DNA from: AP-15 sp963814865
Lineage (GTDB): Bacteria > Pseudomonadota > Alphaproteobacteria > ATCC43930 > CGMCC-115725
Length of the DNA stretch: 64,000 bases
Direction of reading: 5' to 3'
NCBI GenBank assembly: GCA_963814865.1
Contig: CAWFEN010000016.1
Span: 161,323-225,322 of the forward strand
Part shown: in pieces, positions 36,034 through 45,941 of the stretch
Layout: the number at the start of each line of letters is the position of its first letter
Numbering within the stretch: the stretch's first letter is position 1
Notes under the pieces: model-generated
The model's database searches: none
What the model was told of the DNA's origin: nothing
The model's input: the letters and a program-made list of their open reading frames with translations, nothing else
Program-made: the position numbers and the translations under genes

Positions 36034-36384
36034 TCAGCCGGGCTTTACCCAGGGCGCCGATGATCCCGCATCGAAGCTCGCGGCGGCGGTGGGCTTTGCC
36101 GGGCCGGCAGCGCCGTTCCTGGTCGGCTTGAGCCTGGCGCCGTCGATCTCGACATTTATTTCGAGCAGCGAGGTCTCGCCCGACCGGCCGACATTGATGC
36201 GCAGCGCGTCGCCGCGGATCTCGACATAGCGGCCGACGACGTCGAGCAGCTCCTTCTGCAGCACCGGCAGAAAATCCGGGGCATCGCGGCTCGCCCGCTC
36301 ATGCGCCAGCACGATCTTCAGCCGGTCCTTCGCAATCACGGCGGTATTGCGGCGCTCCGGAAAAAGGAGGTTGAGGAGGCGCAT
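36034..36384 (-). CDS. minE: Cell division topological specificity factor MinE
   Basis: The 116-residue product opens MRLLNLLFPERRNTAVIAKD, followed by RLKIVLAHERASRDAPDFLP, the MinD-binding and membrane-targeting helix. The topological domain follows (ELLDVVGRYVEIRGDALRIN). It is longer than usual, with a C-terminal Pro/Ala/Gly extension (about 30 residues) of unknown role. ATG overlaps the minD stop (TGATG). It drives MinCD oscillation to place the division septum. Confidence 0.9.
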   Translation of the reverse strand: MRLLNLLFPERRNTAVIAKDRLKIVLAHERASRDAPDFLPVLQKELLDVVGRYVEIRGDALRINVGRSGETSLLEINVEIDGARLKPTRNGAAGPAKPTAAASFDAGSSAPWVKPG

Positions 36385-37200
36385 CACGCCCTGCCGAACA
36401 GACTGCGGAAAAAGCTCTTGCGTTCGGGCTTGAGGAAGCGAAGCTCGCGCTCTTCGCCGAGAAAGCGCGCGACCGCGTCGAGATAGGCGCGGCCCGCCGG
36501 GCTGTCCTCGTCGAACACGACCGGGGTGCCGGTGTTCGAGGCGCGCAGCACCGACTCCGATTTCGGGAATGACGCCGAGCAGCGGGATCGACAGGATTTC
36601 CTTGACGTCCTCGACGGTCAGCATCTCGCCGCGGCTGACCCGATCGGGAGAATAGCGGGTCAGCAGCAGATGAATGTCGACCGGCTCCAGATTGTGCTCG
36701 GCGCGGCGCGATTTCGAGGCGAGGATGCCGATGATGCGGTCGCTGTCGCGCACCGAGGAGACTTCCGGGTTGGTGACGATGATCGCCGCGTCGGCGAAAT
36801 AAAGCGCGGTGATCGCGCCGTGCTCGATCCCGGCCGGGCTGTCGCAGACGATGTAGTCGAAGCTTTCCTTCAACTCGTCGAGCACGCGCTCGACCCCGTC
36901 GCGCTTCAACGCATCCTTGTCGCGCGTCTGCGAGGTCGGAAAAATGTAGAGGCTCTCGTTGCGCTTGTCCTTGATCAGCGCCTGGTTGAGCCTGGCGTCG
37001 CCGTTGATGACGTTGATGAAATCGAAGACGACGCGGCGTTCGCAGCCCATGATCAGATCGAGGTTGCGCAGGCCTACGTCGAAATCGATGACCACGGTGC
37101 GGTGGCCGCGCAATGCCAGCCCGGCGGCAAAGGCCGCGGCGCTGGTGGTCTTGCCGACGCCCCCCTTGCCGGAAGTGAGCACGATGACCTTGGCTGCCAA
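36384..37200 (-). CDS. minD: Septum site-determining ATPase MinD, with an apparent one-base frameshift
   Basis: The product starts MAAKVIVLTSGKGGVGKTTS with the deviant Walker A at residues 11-18, then VIDFDVGLRNLDLIMGCE, IFPTSQTRDKDALKRDGVE, YIVCDSPAGIEHGAITALYF and LTRYSPDRVSRGEMLTVEDV. After VIPE the frame changes at 36561-36563. Removing one A of the aaa run (ttt on the + strand) gives PESESVLRASNTGTPVVFDE, then the normal MinD end with KPERKSFFRSLFGRA and a stop overlapping minE. Corrected length is 271 residues. The uncorrected frame would fuse MinD to MinE. It recruits MinC to the membrane. Confidence 0.92.
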
Positions 37201-37285
37201 TTAAAGACCTCCCCCTTCCCGGCGGACCCGGCACGGAACCGTCTTCCGCGGCGCGGCGCCGGCGACGCTCGCCCAATCATGAGCG

Positions 37286-37987
37286 TCAATTCCGCGTGAT
37301 CGTCAACCGGTCATCGACGAGGGCGATCTGCACCGGCAGTCCGCGCTCCGCGGCCGGCAGCTGCTCGCTGACGAGATAGCGCCCGGCGATGCTGACGAGC
37401 TCCGCCTCGAACCGGCTGCAGAAGATGCGCGCCTCGACATCGCCGCGGGCGCCGGCGAGCGCACGGCCGCGCAGCGCGCCATAGACGTGGATGTTGCCGT
37501 CGGCCATGATCTCGGCGCCGGGGCTGACCGCGGCGGTGACCACGAGATCGGCGCCGCGGGCATAGATCTGGGTGCCCGAGCGCACCGGCTGGGTCACCAG
37601 GCGGCTCTTCGTTGCAGGCGCCGGAGCCGGGGATGAAGCGCTCGAAGCGGGCTCGGGCGGCGCGCGCCGGCTCGGCTGGGCGGCGTTCGGGGCAAAGCTG
37701 GCGAGCCCGGCGGCGGCGGCGGCGGTGCCCTGTTCCGGCAGCGCATTCTGGATGCCGACCAGCATCAAGGTATGGCGGCGCAGGATGTCCCGCGCCTCGA
37801 CAAATTCCGCCTCCTGCGCGAATTCCGCCATACCCTTGAGGTCGAGCACCACCGGCGCATCACGGAAAAAGCGCGGGCTGCGCCCGATCTGCTCGGCGAG
37901 GTCGCGCTCGAACGCGGCGTCACGCAACAGCCCCGCGCGGACTACCATGACGGTGAAGACCGCGCCTTGCACGAGATTGCCCGCCAT
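37286..37987 (-). CDS. minC: Septum site-determining protein MinC
   Basis: The 233-residue product has the N-terminal FtsZ-inhibitor domain (GAVFTVMVVRAGLL, APVVLDLKGMAEFAQEAEFV), an Ala/Pro-rich linker (about residues 88-130) and a C-terminal beta-helix. Its key features are PVRSGTQIYARGADLVVTAA, GAEIMADGNIHVYGALRGRA, GARGDVEARIFCSRFEAELV and SIAGRY. The order on this strand is minC-minD-minE, the usual one. ATG at 37987. Confidence 0.92.
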   Translation of the reverse strand: MAGNLVQGAVFTVMVVRAGLLRDAAFERDLAEQIGRSPRFFRDAPVVLDLKGMAEFAQEAEFVEARDILRRHTLMLVGIQNALPEQGTAAAAAGLASFAPNAAQPSRRAPPEPASSASSPAPAPATKSRLVTQPVRSGTQIYARGADLVVTAAVSPGAEIMADGNIHVYGALRGRALAGARGDVEARIFCSRFEAELVSIAGRYLVSEQLPAAERGLPVQIALVDDRLTITRN

Positions 37988-38399
37988 CCGAGAACCGACC
38001 CCGCCCGCGGCGCTTTCGAGGCTTACCGGTTAACCCCAAATCGCCCGCTCCGCAACGCTTTTGCCGGCGGCCGGAGGCCCTCCGATTGCCACCTCGCGTT
38101 GGTACGATTGACATTGCCGAGCCAACCCGAAAGACCGATTATGCTTCGCTATTCTCAGGAAGGCACGGGAAACACGGAAGAATCGCGAGCAACGGGCATC
38201 GCCGCCAGCGGAATGAGGCCGCTTGCGCCAACAGATGGAGGTTAGCGCCATGGGACGGTGGCTGAGTTGGCCGCCTCCGCTCTCACATTTGATTATCGCC
38301 GGTGTGGCGATATCATGCCCCCGGCCAACGGAAGCCGATGCAGGCGAAGTCGAAGCCGAGTCGACGCAAGCCGAGACTCAACGATTGCGGAGTTAGGCG
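37988..38399. other. Intergenic stretch between divergent min and mprF genes
   Basis: About 410 bases lie between the minC start and the mprF start on opposite strands. Short frames in this stretch are not protein-like. A TTGACA hexamer at 38110-38115 is visible, but the nearest -10-like sequence is about 26 bases away, too far for a sigma-70 promoter. Promoters for both directions should lie here but were not located. Confidence 0.4.
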
Positions 38400-40947
38400 A
38401 TGTCGCGCCAGAGCAACGTGCGCCGGCAACTTTTCATCGGCCTGATCCTTCTCCTCGGCAGCATCATCCTCTGGGGCCTGCAGAAGGCAACAGCGGAAAT
38501 CAGCTTCGACGCCCTGGTGGCAGCGCTGCGGGCGACCCAGACATCGACGCTGCTTGTCGCACTCGCAGCCACTGTCGTCAGTTATGGTGCGCTCGTCGGC
38601 TACGATCTTTCGGGGCTGCGCTACGCCGGTGCGCGGTTGCCCTTGCGAACCGTATTTCTGGCTTCGCTTTGCGGTTACGCGATCGGCAACGCGGTCGGCC
38701 TCGGCGCGTTTTCAGGGGGCGCCGTGCGGTACCGGATCTATACCGCCGCCGGCCTCGCGCCAGGCCAGATTGCCCGCGTCATCTGCTTCATTTCAGCTGC
38801 TTTGGGGATGGGCCTCGCCGTCGTCGCCGGGCTCGGCCTGATCCTGCGTGCCAGCCAGGTAAGCCACATGCTCGGTATTTCGCCCGAGCCGCTGGTCGCT
38901 GCCGCCGCGACCATCCTTGCCCTGGCAACAGTGTTTATTGTCTTTTGTGCGACGCGGCGGAACTCCTTTGTGCTCGGCTCAGTCGCGATCGAGCCGCCCG
39001 GACCGACGCTGGTGCTGACCCAAATCGCGCTGACCACAACCGACATTCTCGCCGCTGCGACGGTGTTGTGGGTGCTGCTGCCGCCGACCGGCATCGGTTT
39101 TCTCTCGTTCGCCGCGGTCTATGCGGCGGCGCTCGCCCTGGGCGTGCTAAGCCATGTCCCCGGCGGGCTCGGCGTGTTCGAGGTTGCAATCCTCTACGCC
39201 GTCGGCGGCAAAGCCCCGGTCAGCCACGTGGCGGCTGCTCTGGTGGCCTATCGCGGCGTCTATTATCTGTTGCCATTGTTTCTTTCTACCATTGTGCTGG
39301 CGGCGTTCGAGGCCCGTCGCTCGCTCAGCGGCGAAGTCGGCGAGCGCATCACTCGCGCAGCGAGCCGGCTGGCGCCGTCTTTTCTCGCGGTTGTGACCTT
39401 CGCCGTCGGTGCGACCTTGGTCGTATCAGGCGCGATGCCGGCCTTTATCGGGCCATTGCAGGTTCTGCGCGTCCATGTACCGCTCTTGGCGGTCGAGACA
39501 TCGCACCTTTTTGCCAGTGTCGCCGGGCTCATTCTGCTTTTTGCCGCGCGCGGGCTCCTGCACCGCCTCGACGGCGCGTGGTGGCTGGCGTCGTCGATGG
39601 CCCTGCTCAGCATTCCGTTTTCGCTTGTCAGAGGGCTTACCATCATCGCGCCGACCGTGGCGATGGTGCTGCTGTTCGGGCTGGTGGCGGCGCGCACGCA
39701 ATTCGATCGGCGCGCGTCCTTATTGTCGCAACCATTGACCGCGAGTTGGCTCACCGCGATCGGCGGCGTCGTCGCCGCGATGATCTGGATCCTGTTCTTC
39801 GCGTTCCGCGATGTCGGCTATTCCAGCCAGCTCTGGTGGCAGTTCGAATTCGACGCCACGGCCTCGCGCGCGCTTCGCACGGTTCTCGGGGTCGCCGTGC
39901 TCGGGTTGGTGTTGGGCGTCTGCCAGTTGTTACGCCCGGCGGCCGGGCGTCTGCGGCCACCGAACCAGGCAGAACTCGTACAAGCGGGGTGGATTGCTGC
40001 CCGGCAGTCGCGGCCCGATGCGCTGCTGGTGCTGATGGGCGACAAAAGCCTGCTTTTTTCGGAATTCGGGGAAGGCGTTCCTGATGTTCGGCAAGCACGG
40101 GCGCACCTGGGCGGCGCTCGGCGACCCGATCGGCCCTGCGGATGAGCGGGCGGAACTGGTGTGGCGCTTTATCGAGCTTGCCGATGCGCATGGCGGCCGC
40201 GTCGCTTTCTACCAGATCCCGCCGACGAGCCTGCCGCTCTACCTCGATGCCGGCCTCAAGGTGATGAAGCTTGGCGAAGAAGCCCGCATCGCTTTGCCGC
40301 ACTTCACACTCGAAGGTGGCGCGCGCAGCAATCTGCGCTATGCGCTGAAGCGGGGCGAGCGGGATGGCCTTGCGTTTGAGATGATCGCCCCCATTGGGGT
40401 TCCCGGCATCATCGACGAGCTCGATGACATCTCCAACGCATGGCTCGCAAAACACGCGGCTACTGGGGAGAAACGTTTCTCGGTAGCGGCCTTTCGGCCC
40501 GACTTTATCAGGGCTCAGTCGGTGGCGTTGCTGCGCGAGCACGGGCGGCCGGTCGCCTTCGCCACGGTGATGACGACCGATCTGGAGGACGAAGCCACGG
40601 TCGGCTTGATGCGCTTAGGGCCTGACACGGCATCGGGCTATGCCATGGAGTATCTCTTGGTCCGGCTCTTGCGCCATTTTCGGGAGAAAGGGTATCGCAG
40701 TTTAAGCCTCGGGATGGCACCGTTATCCGGCTTTGGCGCGCATCCGTTGGCGTCGCGCTGGTACCGCCTGGGGCGGTTTATTTGGTCCCATGGCCACCGC
40801 TTCTACAATTTCCAGGGCCTGCGTACCTTCAAGGGCAAGTTCGATCCGGTCTGGGAACCCCGTTACCTTGCCGCGTCGGGTCCGTTCGGACTCTATTTCG
40901 CCCTCGCCGAAATCGCCGTGCTGGTCGGCGGCGGTGTAAGGCAGCGG
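38400..40947 (+). CDS. mprF: Lysylphosphatidylglycerol synthase MprF/LpiA-type, with an apparent one-base frameshift
   Basis: The first part, from ATG 38400, is a flippase-type membrane domain with about a dozen segments (RRQLFIGLILLLGSIILWGL, YAIGNAVGLGAFSGGAVRYR, GVLSHVPGGLGVFEVAILYA). It is followed by the start of the C-terminal aminoacyl-transfer domain (DALLVLMGDKSLLFSE). The frame breaks at 40065-40066. Dropping one T gives LLFSESGKAFLMFGKHGRTW and continues through WVALGDP-type sequence AALGDPIGPADERAELVWRF to the DUF2156 end KGKFDPVWEPRYLA. No stop follows, and the frame runs on into an AcvB/VirJ domain. The enzyme transfers lysine from lysyl-tRNA to phosphatidylglycerol and flips the product outward, giving resistance to cationic peptides and acid. 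Confidence 0.88.
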
Positions 40948-42351
40948 ATGACGCGGCGCCGATCTGCCGGCTCGGCGCGACGACACGCCGCGAAGGCGAG
41001 CGTTTTTTGTCTGGTATTAGCGGCTTCGTTCTTGGCTCCCCTCCGGGCCTTCGCGCTCGACACCGGCGATCTCGGTGCGGTGCGCCTCATCAATCCGGAC
41101 GGGGCCATGCATGGCTTGGTTGTGTTGTTCTCCGATTATCCGGGCTGGACCGGGGCCTCGGACAAGATCGCGGCGGCTCTGGCGCATGCCGATGCTCTGG
41201 TCGTCGGGGTCGACCTGCCAGCCTATTTTCGCCGGCTCGCCGCGCATCCGGGCGTAAAGTGCGCCGATCCGGTGGCCGACATCGAATTGCTCAGCCGACA
41301 GATCCAGCGCGTGCGCGGCAACGCCAACTACCGGACGCCGATCCTAGCCGGTGTCGGCGAGGGTGGGGTATTCGCCGCGGCCACCTTGGCGCAGGCTCCG
41401 GCAGACACCCTCGCGGGCGCCGTCTCGATCGATCCGACGGCGTCATTGCACACGCGCTTGCCGCCCTGCCCGAAAGCTTCGGCAGCGGTCAGCCCCGCTG
41501 GCGGGTTTTCCTATGGTCCCTGGAAGTCGCTTCCCGGATTTTGGGTCGTCGGATTCGACACTACCGCCGGTAGTGCAGGCCGCCGGCGGATTCGAAATCT
41601 GCAGGCATCAGGCACGCCGGTCGAAATCTCCAACATCGCCGCGGAGAGCGCTCAGCCGGAAGCGATGGCCGCATTGTTGCGCGCCCGCCTCGGCATCGGC
41701 CTCCGTCCCGCAAACCCGGTCATATCCGGACTGCCGCTCGTCGAACTGCCGGCGTCGCCGCGCGGGCATCTGCTGGCGATCATTTTTTCGGGCGATGGCG
41801 GCTGGCGAGATCTTGACAAGACGATCGGCGAAAAGCTGCAGTCTGACGGTGTCTCGGTCGTCGGCTGGGACAGCCTGCGCTATTTCTGGAGCCACAAATC
41901 GTCCGAGCAGACCGCGCAAGATCTGGGCGCGGTGATCGACACCTACAACGCGCGTTGGGGCACCTCGAAGGTCGCCCTGATCGGATATTCGTTCGGCGCC
42001 GGGGTGCTTCCCTTCGCCTATGACCGGTTGTCGCCCGAAGCAAAGCAGCATGTCGTGCAGCTCTCGTTGCTCGGTTTCGAGACGACCGCCGATTTCGAGA
42101 TCAGTCTGATGGGCTGGCTCGGCGCGCCGCCTACCAAGAACGCGCTGCCGACGGAACCGGCGCTCGCGCCGATCGATCCGTCGATGATCCAGTGCTTCTA
42201 CGGCAAAGACGAGAACGACAGCGTGTGCCCGGCGCTGGCGGCGAAGCATGAGGCGACAGTGATTGAAACCACGGGTGGTCACCATTTCAACGGCGATTAC
42301 GACGCACTCGCCGAGCGGATTCTCAATGGTTTTCGCCATCGCGCCGGGTGA
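40948..42351 (+). CDS. acvB: AcvB/VirJ-family hydrolase, in frame with the MprF/LpiA domain
   Basis: From ATG 40948 the product is 467 residues with an N-terminal signal/membrane segment (ASVFCLVLAASFLAPLRAFA). Two alpha/beta-hydrolase-like units follow: an AcvB N-terminal region (LVVLFSDYPGWTGASDKIAA) and a VirJ core with LAIIFSGDGGWRDLDKTIGE, the nucleophile elbow VALIGYSFGAGVLPFAYD and a catalytic-His region TTGGHHFNGDYDAL. A Shine-Dalgarno-like aagg lies six bases upstream of the ATG, so separate translation is possible, yet no stop separates it from the synthase. In Agrobacterium, acvB lies beside lpiA and its product has been reported to hydrolyse lysyl-phosphatidylglycerol. Here synthase and hydrolase appear as one unit. 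Confidence 0.85.
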   Translation: MTRRRSAGSARRHAAKASVFCLVLAASFLAPLRAFALDTGDLGAVRLINPDGAMHGLVVLFSDYPGWTGASDKIAAALAHADALVVGVDLPAYFRRLAAHPGVKCADPVADIELLSRQIQRVRGNANYRTPILAGVGEGGVFAAATLAQAPADTLAGAVSIDPTASLHTRLPPCPKASAAVSPAGGFSYGPWKSLPGFWVVGFDTTAGSAGRRRIRNLQASGTPVEISNIAAESAQPEAMAALLRARLGIGLRPANPVISGLPLVELPASPRGHLLAIIFSGDGGWRDLDKTIGEKLQSDGVSVVGWDSLRYFWSHKSSEQTAQDLGAVIDTYNARWGTSKVALIGYSFGAGVLPFAYDRLSPEAKQHVVQLSLLGFETTADFEISLMGWLGAPPTKNALPTEPALAPIDPSMIQCFYGKDENDSVCPALAAKHEATVIETTGGHHFNGDYDALAERILNGFRHRAG

Positions 42352-42403
42352 GTACAACTCGCCTCCAATCACCCGCCGGCCCCGATGCCGGACCGAGCCT
42401 TCA

Positions 42404-43069
42404 TTATCGCTCCCCTTCGCGCAGCGGGTTCGCATCCTCCGCATTCCAGGGCAGGACCGTCACCTCGGGCCAGATCACCTGCGCGCGCTGTGCTTTCTTT
42501 GTATGTGAGACCGCATTGTCGAGCGCGTAGTTCGGCCGGATCACCATGGCGAACAGATCGTCGAGGCCGAACGGCGCCACCGTGTCGAGCCGATCATCGT
42601 CTTCCAGTCGGACGCCGACCGCATGCACGACCGAGGCGTAGCGGCAGAGCGCTTCGTCGGCCGAGTCGAGAGGCGGGTACGGACTGCCGAAGCGGCTCTC
42701 GAACCACAGATGCACGCGCGCCTGATTGCGTGCCTCGACCGGGCCGGCGCAGCCCTGGGTCGCCGCAGCAACGCGGCCGATGACCCGATCCTCGGCCGTC
42801 CAGGACAGATCGCGATCATCGAAGTAGATCAAATCGTAATCTTTGATCCCGGTGCCGCGCGACCGGCGGGTCAGGACGTTCCACACCGTCTGGTAGAGGC
42901 AGCCGGCAACCAGCCGCCACTGCGGCAGCGCAAGCCCGCGGATGCTCGCCAGCAAGCGCATCAAATCCGGGTCGGAGCGGACGATGCTCTCGAAGCGGCA
43001 CAGTTGCTCCGGCACCGGTTTTTCGACCGGCGGGCGGCGAAGCGCCTGCCCTTGGTCCGGCTTCGTCAC
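42404..43069 (-). CDS. Nucleotidyltransferase family protein (DUF925/NTP_transf_6)
   Basis: The 221-residue product contains WRLVAGCLYQTVWNVLTRRS, then GIKDYDLIYFDDRDLSWTAE with the Asp-x-Asp type acidic pair of a nucleotidyltransferase. AGPVEARNQARVHLWFESRF and a C-terminal DTVAPFGLDDLFAMVIRPN match the PF06042-type family. Function is unknown; some relatives are annotated as nucleotidyltransferases on fold evidence only. Its ATG overlaps the upstream gene's stop by four bases, so it is coupled to the GST gene. Confidence 0.85.
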   Translation of the reverse strand: MTKPDQGQALRRPPVEKPVPEQLCRFESIVRSDPDLMRLLASIRGLALPQWRLVAGCLYQTVWNVLTRRSRGTGIKDYDLIYFDDRDLSWTAEDRVIGRVAAATQGCAGPVEARNQARVHLWFESRFGSPYPPLDSADEALCRYASVVHAVGVRLEDDDRLDTVAPFGLDDLFAMVIRPNYALDNAVSHTKKAQRAQVIWPEVTVLPWNAEDANPLREGER

Positions 43070-43647
43070 TGCGGCAGCTGGTAGCCGATCCCTGATTCAA
43101 TCTCCAAGGTCTTCTGCACCGCGGGGCGCGCCATCATCAGGTCGTAATGGGCGAAAAGGTTGGGGTGGGTTTCGCGCGCCGGTTCGAGGGTCGTGGCGAA
43201 GCGCCAGAACAGGCGGAACAGATGGATGTCGGCGATCGAATAGCGGCCGGCGATCCAGCCGGGCTTGCCCAGCCGGCGCTCGGTGACGTCGAACACCTGT
43301 CGCCAGCGCGCCTCGCCGATCCGGCGCGCCGGGTGGACCGTCGAGGCGATGAACGACATCCACGAGATCGCCTGCGCCTCGGCTTCGATGCCGCCTTCAG
43401 GCCACAGCCCCGCCTCCGGATAGCGCTTGGCAAGGTAATAGAGGACCGCCGCCACTTCGGTCAGCACTCGCCCGTCGATCAGCAGGGACGGCACCTTGCC
43501 CTCGGGATTGATCGCCAGATAGTCGGCCCCGTGCTGCTCGCGCCTGGCGAACGAAACCCAGCGCGGTTCGAAATCGACGCCGATCTCATGGAGCATGATG
43601 TGCGGCGCCATCGAGCTGGAGCCGGGCGACAGGTAAAGCGTCAGCAT
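43066..43647 (-). CDS. Glutathione S-transferase family protein
   Basis: The 193-residue product has a thioredoxin-like N-terminal domain: LTLYLSPGSSSMAPHIML carries the likely Ser active site, INPEGKVPSLLIDGRVLTEV the cis-Pro and glutathione-binding Glu/Ser region, and AAVLYYLAKRYPEAGLWPEG follows. A helical C-terminal domain (YSIADIHLFRLFWRFATTLE) carries the N-cap Asp motif. The exact substrate is unknown. It is upstream of the nucleotidyltransferase gene with a four-base overlap. Confidence 0.9.
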   Translation of the reverse strand: MLTLYLSPGSSSMAPHIMLHEIGVDFEPRWVSFARREQHGADYLAINPEGKVPSLLIDGRVLTEVAAVLYYLAKRYPEAGLWPEGGIEAEAQAISWMSFIASTVHPARRIGEARWRQVFDVTERRLGKPGWIAGRYSIADIHLFRLFWRFATTLEPARETHPNLFAHYDLMMARPAVQKTLEIESGIGYQLPQ

Positions 43648-43790
43648 CGAAAATCCCCCTCGGATGGTTCAGGCGGCAGCCCGGTGGGGATAGCACAGCC
43701 GGCGGGCGCGCAGAACCCTCGCGCGGCGGCTCGCCCGCGGGGATCGCAAAATCGTCGCCGTGACCCCCGCGGGCGGCTCGGTCCCTGAGT

Positions 43791-44532
43791 TTAGAGGTGG
43801 GTTCTCCGCGCCTCTCTTTCGCGCTGGCTCCAGTTCACCACGCTCCGCTCCCATCGATCCCATTGGCGGAAGCGGCGCTCACGCCGGGAGCCGTCCGCGG
43901 CGTGGGCGCGCTTGCTGCGCTTTGCCATCGATCCGGTCACCTGCTGCCATCCCTGCTGCGGATCGAATTTTTGCGCGTAGCCGCCGGTCAGGATCTCAAA
44001 GGCCGCGCGGGCATGGCCCTTGAGGTCGATGGCGCCCTGGGCGTGCTGATGCCCGAACCAGTTCGGCGTTATGAAGTCGGTAACGAGGACGTTGCCGATC
44101 ATGTAGCCGTACTGGTCGTCCTCGACCGGATCGCACACCTCGCCGGCCCAGAAGACGCCCTGAGTCGTCCTGGTAGGCGCTGTTGAGCCACGGATCGACT
44201 GCCATCTCGCAGATCTCGTGGGTGGCGCCGACGCTGACGCTCGCCTTGTCGGCGAGAATGGTCTTCACGAAGACCTTGGAGATCGGCAGGCCTTCGTTGG
44301 TCAGGTCGTGATAGGCGAGCGCGCCGGCCTGGTCGCTGTCGTCCAGGAACACGACCCACCAGGTGCCGGAAGCCGGCGTCTGGCCCTTCGGCACAAAGGC
44401 GAAGGTCGCGGCATCGACCCCCCAGACCGGCAGCAAATCCTTGTTCCACTGCTGGTCGAAGGCGGGCAGCATGTTCTGCACGTCGGCATCGGAGATGGCA
44501 GTCGACTCGTTGATGACGGCAATCTGCGGCAT
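43791..44532 (-). CDS. Hypothetical protein with HEICE motif, apparent one-base frameshift
   Basis: The frame from ATG 44532 begins MPQIAVINESTAISDADVQN and reaches ATHEICEMAVDPWLNSAYQD near residue 103. It then loses frame at the ccc run 44158-44160 (ggg on the coding strand). Dropping one G restores DDSGVFWAGEVCDPVEDDQY, continuing with IGNVLVTDFITPNWFGHQHA to a charged end at 43791. Joined, it has about 246 residues. The motif HEICEMAVDP, followed by CDPVED, resembles hypothetical proteins with conserved His and acidic residues, suggesting a metal site, possibly a metalloprotease-like fold. Function is not known. Confidence 0.7.
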
Positions 44533-44678
44533 GTGTGTCTCCTCCGGGATGAGTCGCCCCGTCGCCGGGTCGAGCCGAGATTTCGCGCGCGCCGGATACT
44601 GTTCCGGCCGGTCTTGCCTCGCTGATCCCGGCAACGGCAGAGATAGGCCGGAGAATGGCCGAGAAGGTGTGACCCAGC

Positions 44679-45794
44679 TCACAGGGCCGGCGATTTCCGC
44701 GGTTCGAGCGCCGCCCTGGTCAGCCGCATGAACCCGTCCATGGCCGCGGGATCGGTCCAGCGCAGCACCGCGACGAGGTCGGTCTCGGGATCGATCCAGG
44801 TCAAATTGCCGCCGGCGCCGCGCGCATAAAAGCTGCGCGCCGAGGCGCTCGGGTAGAGGCCGCACGCGGTGTTGAGCCACCACAGATAGCCATATTGCGG
44901 GTAGAGCACGCAGGGTTCGAGCATCCGGTCGATCCACGCTTCCGAGAGGATGCGGCGGCTGCCCCACAAACCGCGCCGCAGCAGCATCAGCGCGATGCGG
45001 GCCTGATCGCGGGCGCCGATAAAGACGCCGCCGCCCCAATGGCCGCCGCCCGAAACCGACTGCACCCGCCGCCCGTCGATCTCGACCCAGGAATTGCGAT
45101 AGCCGTGCCATTCCCAATCGGTCGAGGCGCCGAGCGGCTCCATGATCAGCTCGCGGAAGACTTCCGGCAATGGACGGCGCCACAATCGCAACAGCGCGAG
45201 GCTCAGCCGGTTGATCCGGACGTCGTTGTATTCCCAGTACTCGCCCGGCGCGCGGAGGTCGCGGTGGGTTCCCTTGGGCGCGGCGCTCGGCCGGCCGCCG
45301 ACGGTCCGGTTGCGGTCGACGAGATCGGGCTTGCCCCACTGCACGCCCTCCCATTCCGAGGTCTGCTGCAGCAGATGGTGCCAGGTGATCGCGTGGTTGT
45401 GCGGCGGATCGAAGCCGCCATCATCGACGGTGAGGCCGACCCTGTCGTGCGGGTCGCGGATCAGCCCGCGATCCCAGGCGAGACCGGCGAGGATCGAAAG
45501 GTAGCTTTTGGCGACGCTGAAGGTCATGTCGGTCCGATTCGTATCCCCCCACTCGGCGGCGATGCGACCGCCGCGCAGCACCAGGCCGTTCGGGCCGCCG
45601 CGCGGCCGCACCGGACCGAGCGTCTCGTTCCACGGCGCCCGCTCGCCGAAATCGCTGGTCACCATCACCGCGAGGTCGCGTTGCCACGGCGTCTCGTGCT
45701 CGGCGGCGTGCCCGGATGCGGCGGCGAGGATTTCGGGGCTGAAATCGGCGTCGGCAGCCCACGGAGCGGGATGTGGCGGCGGAAAGTACGTCAT
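44679..45794 (-). CDS. Serine hydrolase, class C beta-lactamase/esterase-like
   Basis: The 371-residue product has the SxxK motif in DMTFSVAKSYLSILAGLAWD at about residue 100, preceded by GRIAAEWGDTNRTD. A Tyr-containing second motif (GEYWEYNDVRINRLSLAL) lies mid-protein, and a likely third motif GAGGNLTWIDPETDLVAVLR lies near the end. The fold is shared with AmpC, D-aminopeptidases and EstB-type esterases. No signal peptide is seen, so a cytosolic esterase or amidase is more likely than a beta-lactamase. ATG at 45794 is preferred over a longer frame. It is divergent from tatA. Confidence 0.85.
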   Translation of the reverse strand: MTYFPPPHPAPWAADADFSPEILAAASGHAAEHETPWQRDLAVMVTSDFGERAPWNETLGPVRPRGGPNGLVLRGGRIAAEWGDTNRTDMTFSVAKSYLSILAGLAWDRGLIRDPHDRVGLTVDDGGFDPPHNHAITWHHLLQQTSEWEGVQWGKPDLVDRNRTVGGRPSAAPKGTHRDLRAPGEYWEYNDVRINRLSLALLRLWRRPLPEVFRELIMEPLGASTDWEWHGYRNSWVEIDGRRVQSVSGGGHWGGGVFIGARDQARIALMLLRRGLWGSRRILSEAWIDRMLEPCVLYPQYGYLWWLNTACGLYPSASARSFYARGAGGNLTWIDPETDLVAVLRWTDPAAMDGFMRLTRAALEPRKSPAL

Positions 45795-45941
45795 GGTCGA
45801 AGCTCCTTCGCGACCTTCGGGCTTGACTTTCGGGGAATTCGCACGAATTCGTGGGGGTAACGGCGCGAGTCTTCGGGGTGCTCGCAATCGGTCGAGCGCT
45901 GCCGCTGGAATAGGGCGCCGCCAGCTTTCCGAGGTCGGAAA

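Noticed and set aside
36034..37200. MinD-MinE fusion of 388 residues
   Set aside because: The frame joins only because of one extra base at 36561-36563; the normal MinD end and an overlapping MinE start exist in the corrected frame.
38107..38150. Sigma-70 promoter (TTGACA at 38110) upstream of mprF
   Set aside because: The nearest -10-like hexamer is about 26 bases downstream, outside workable spacing.
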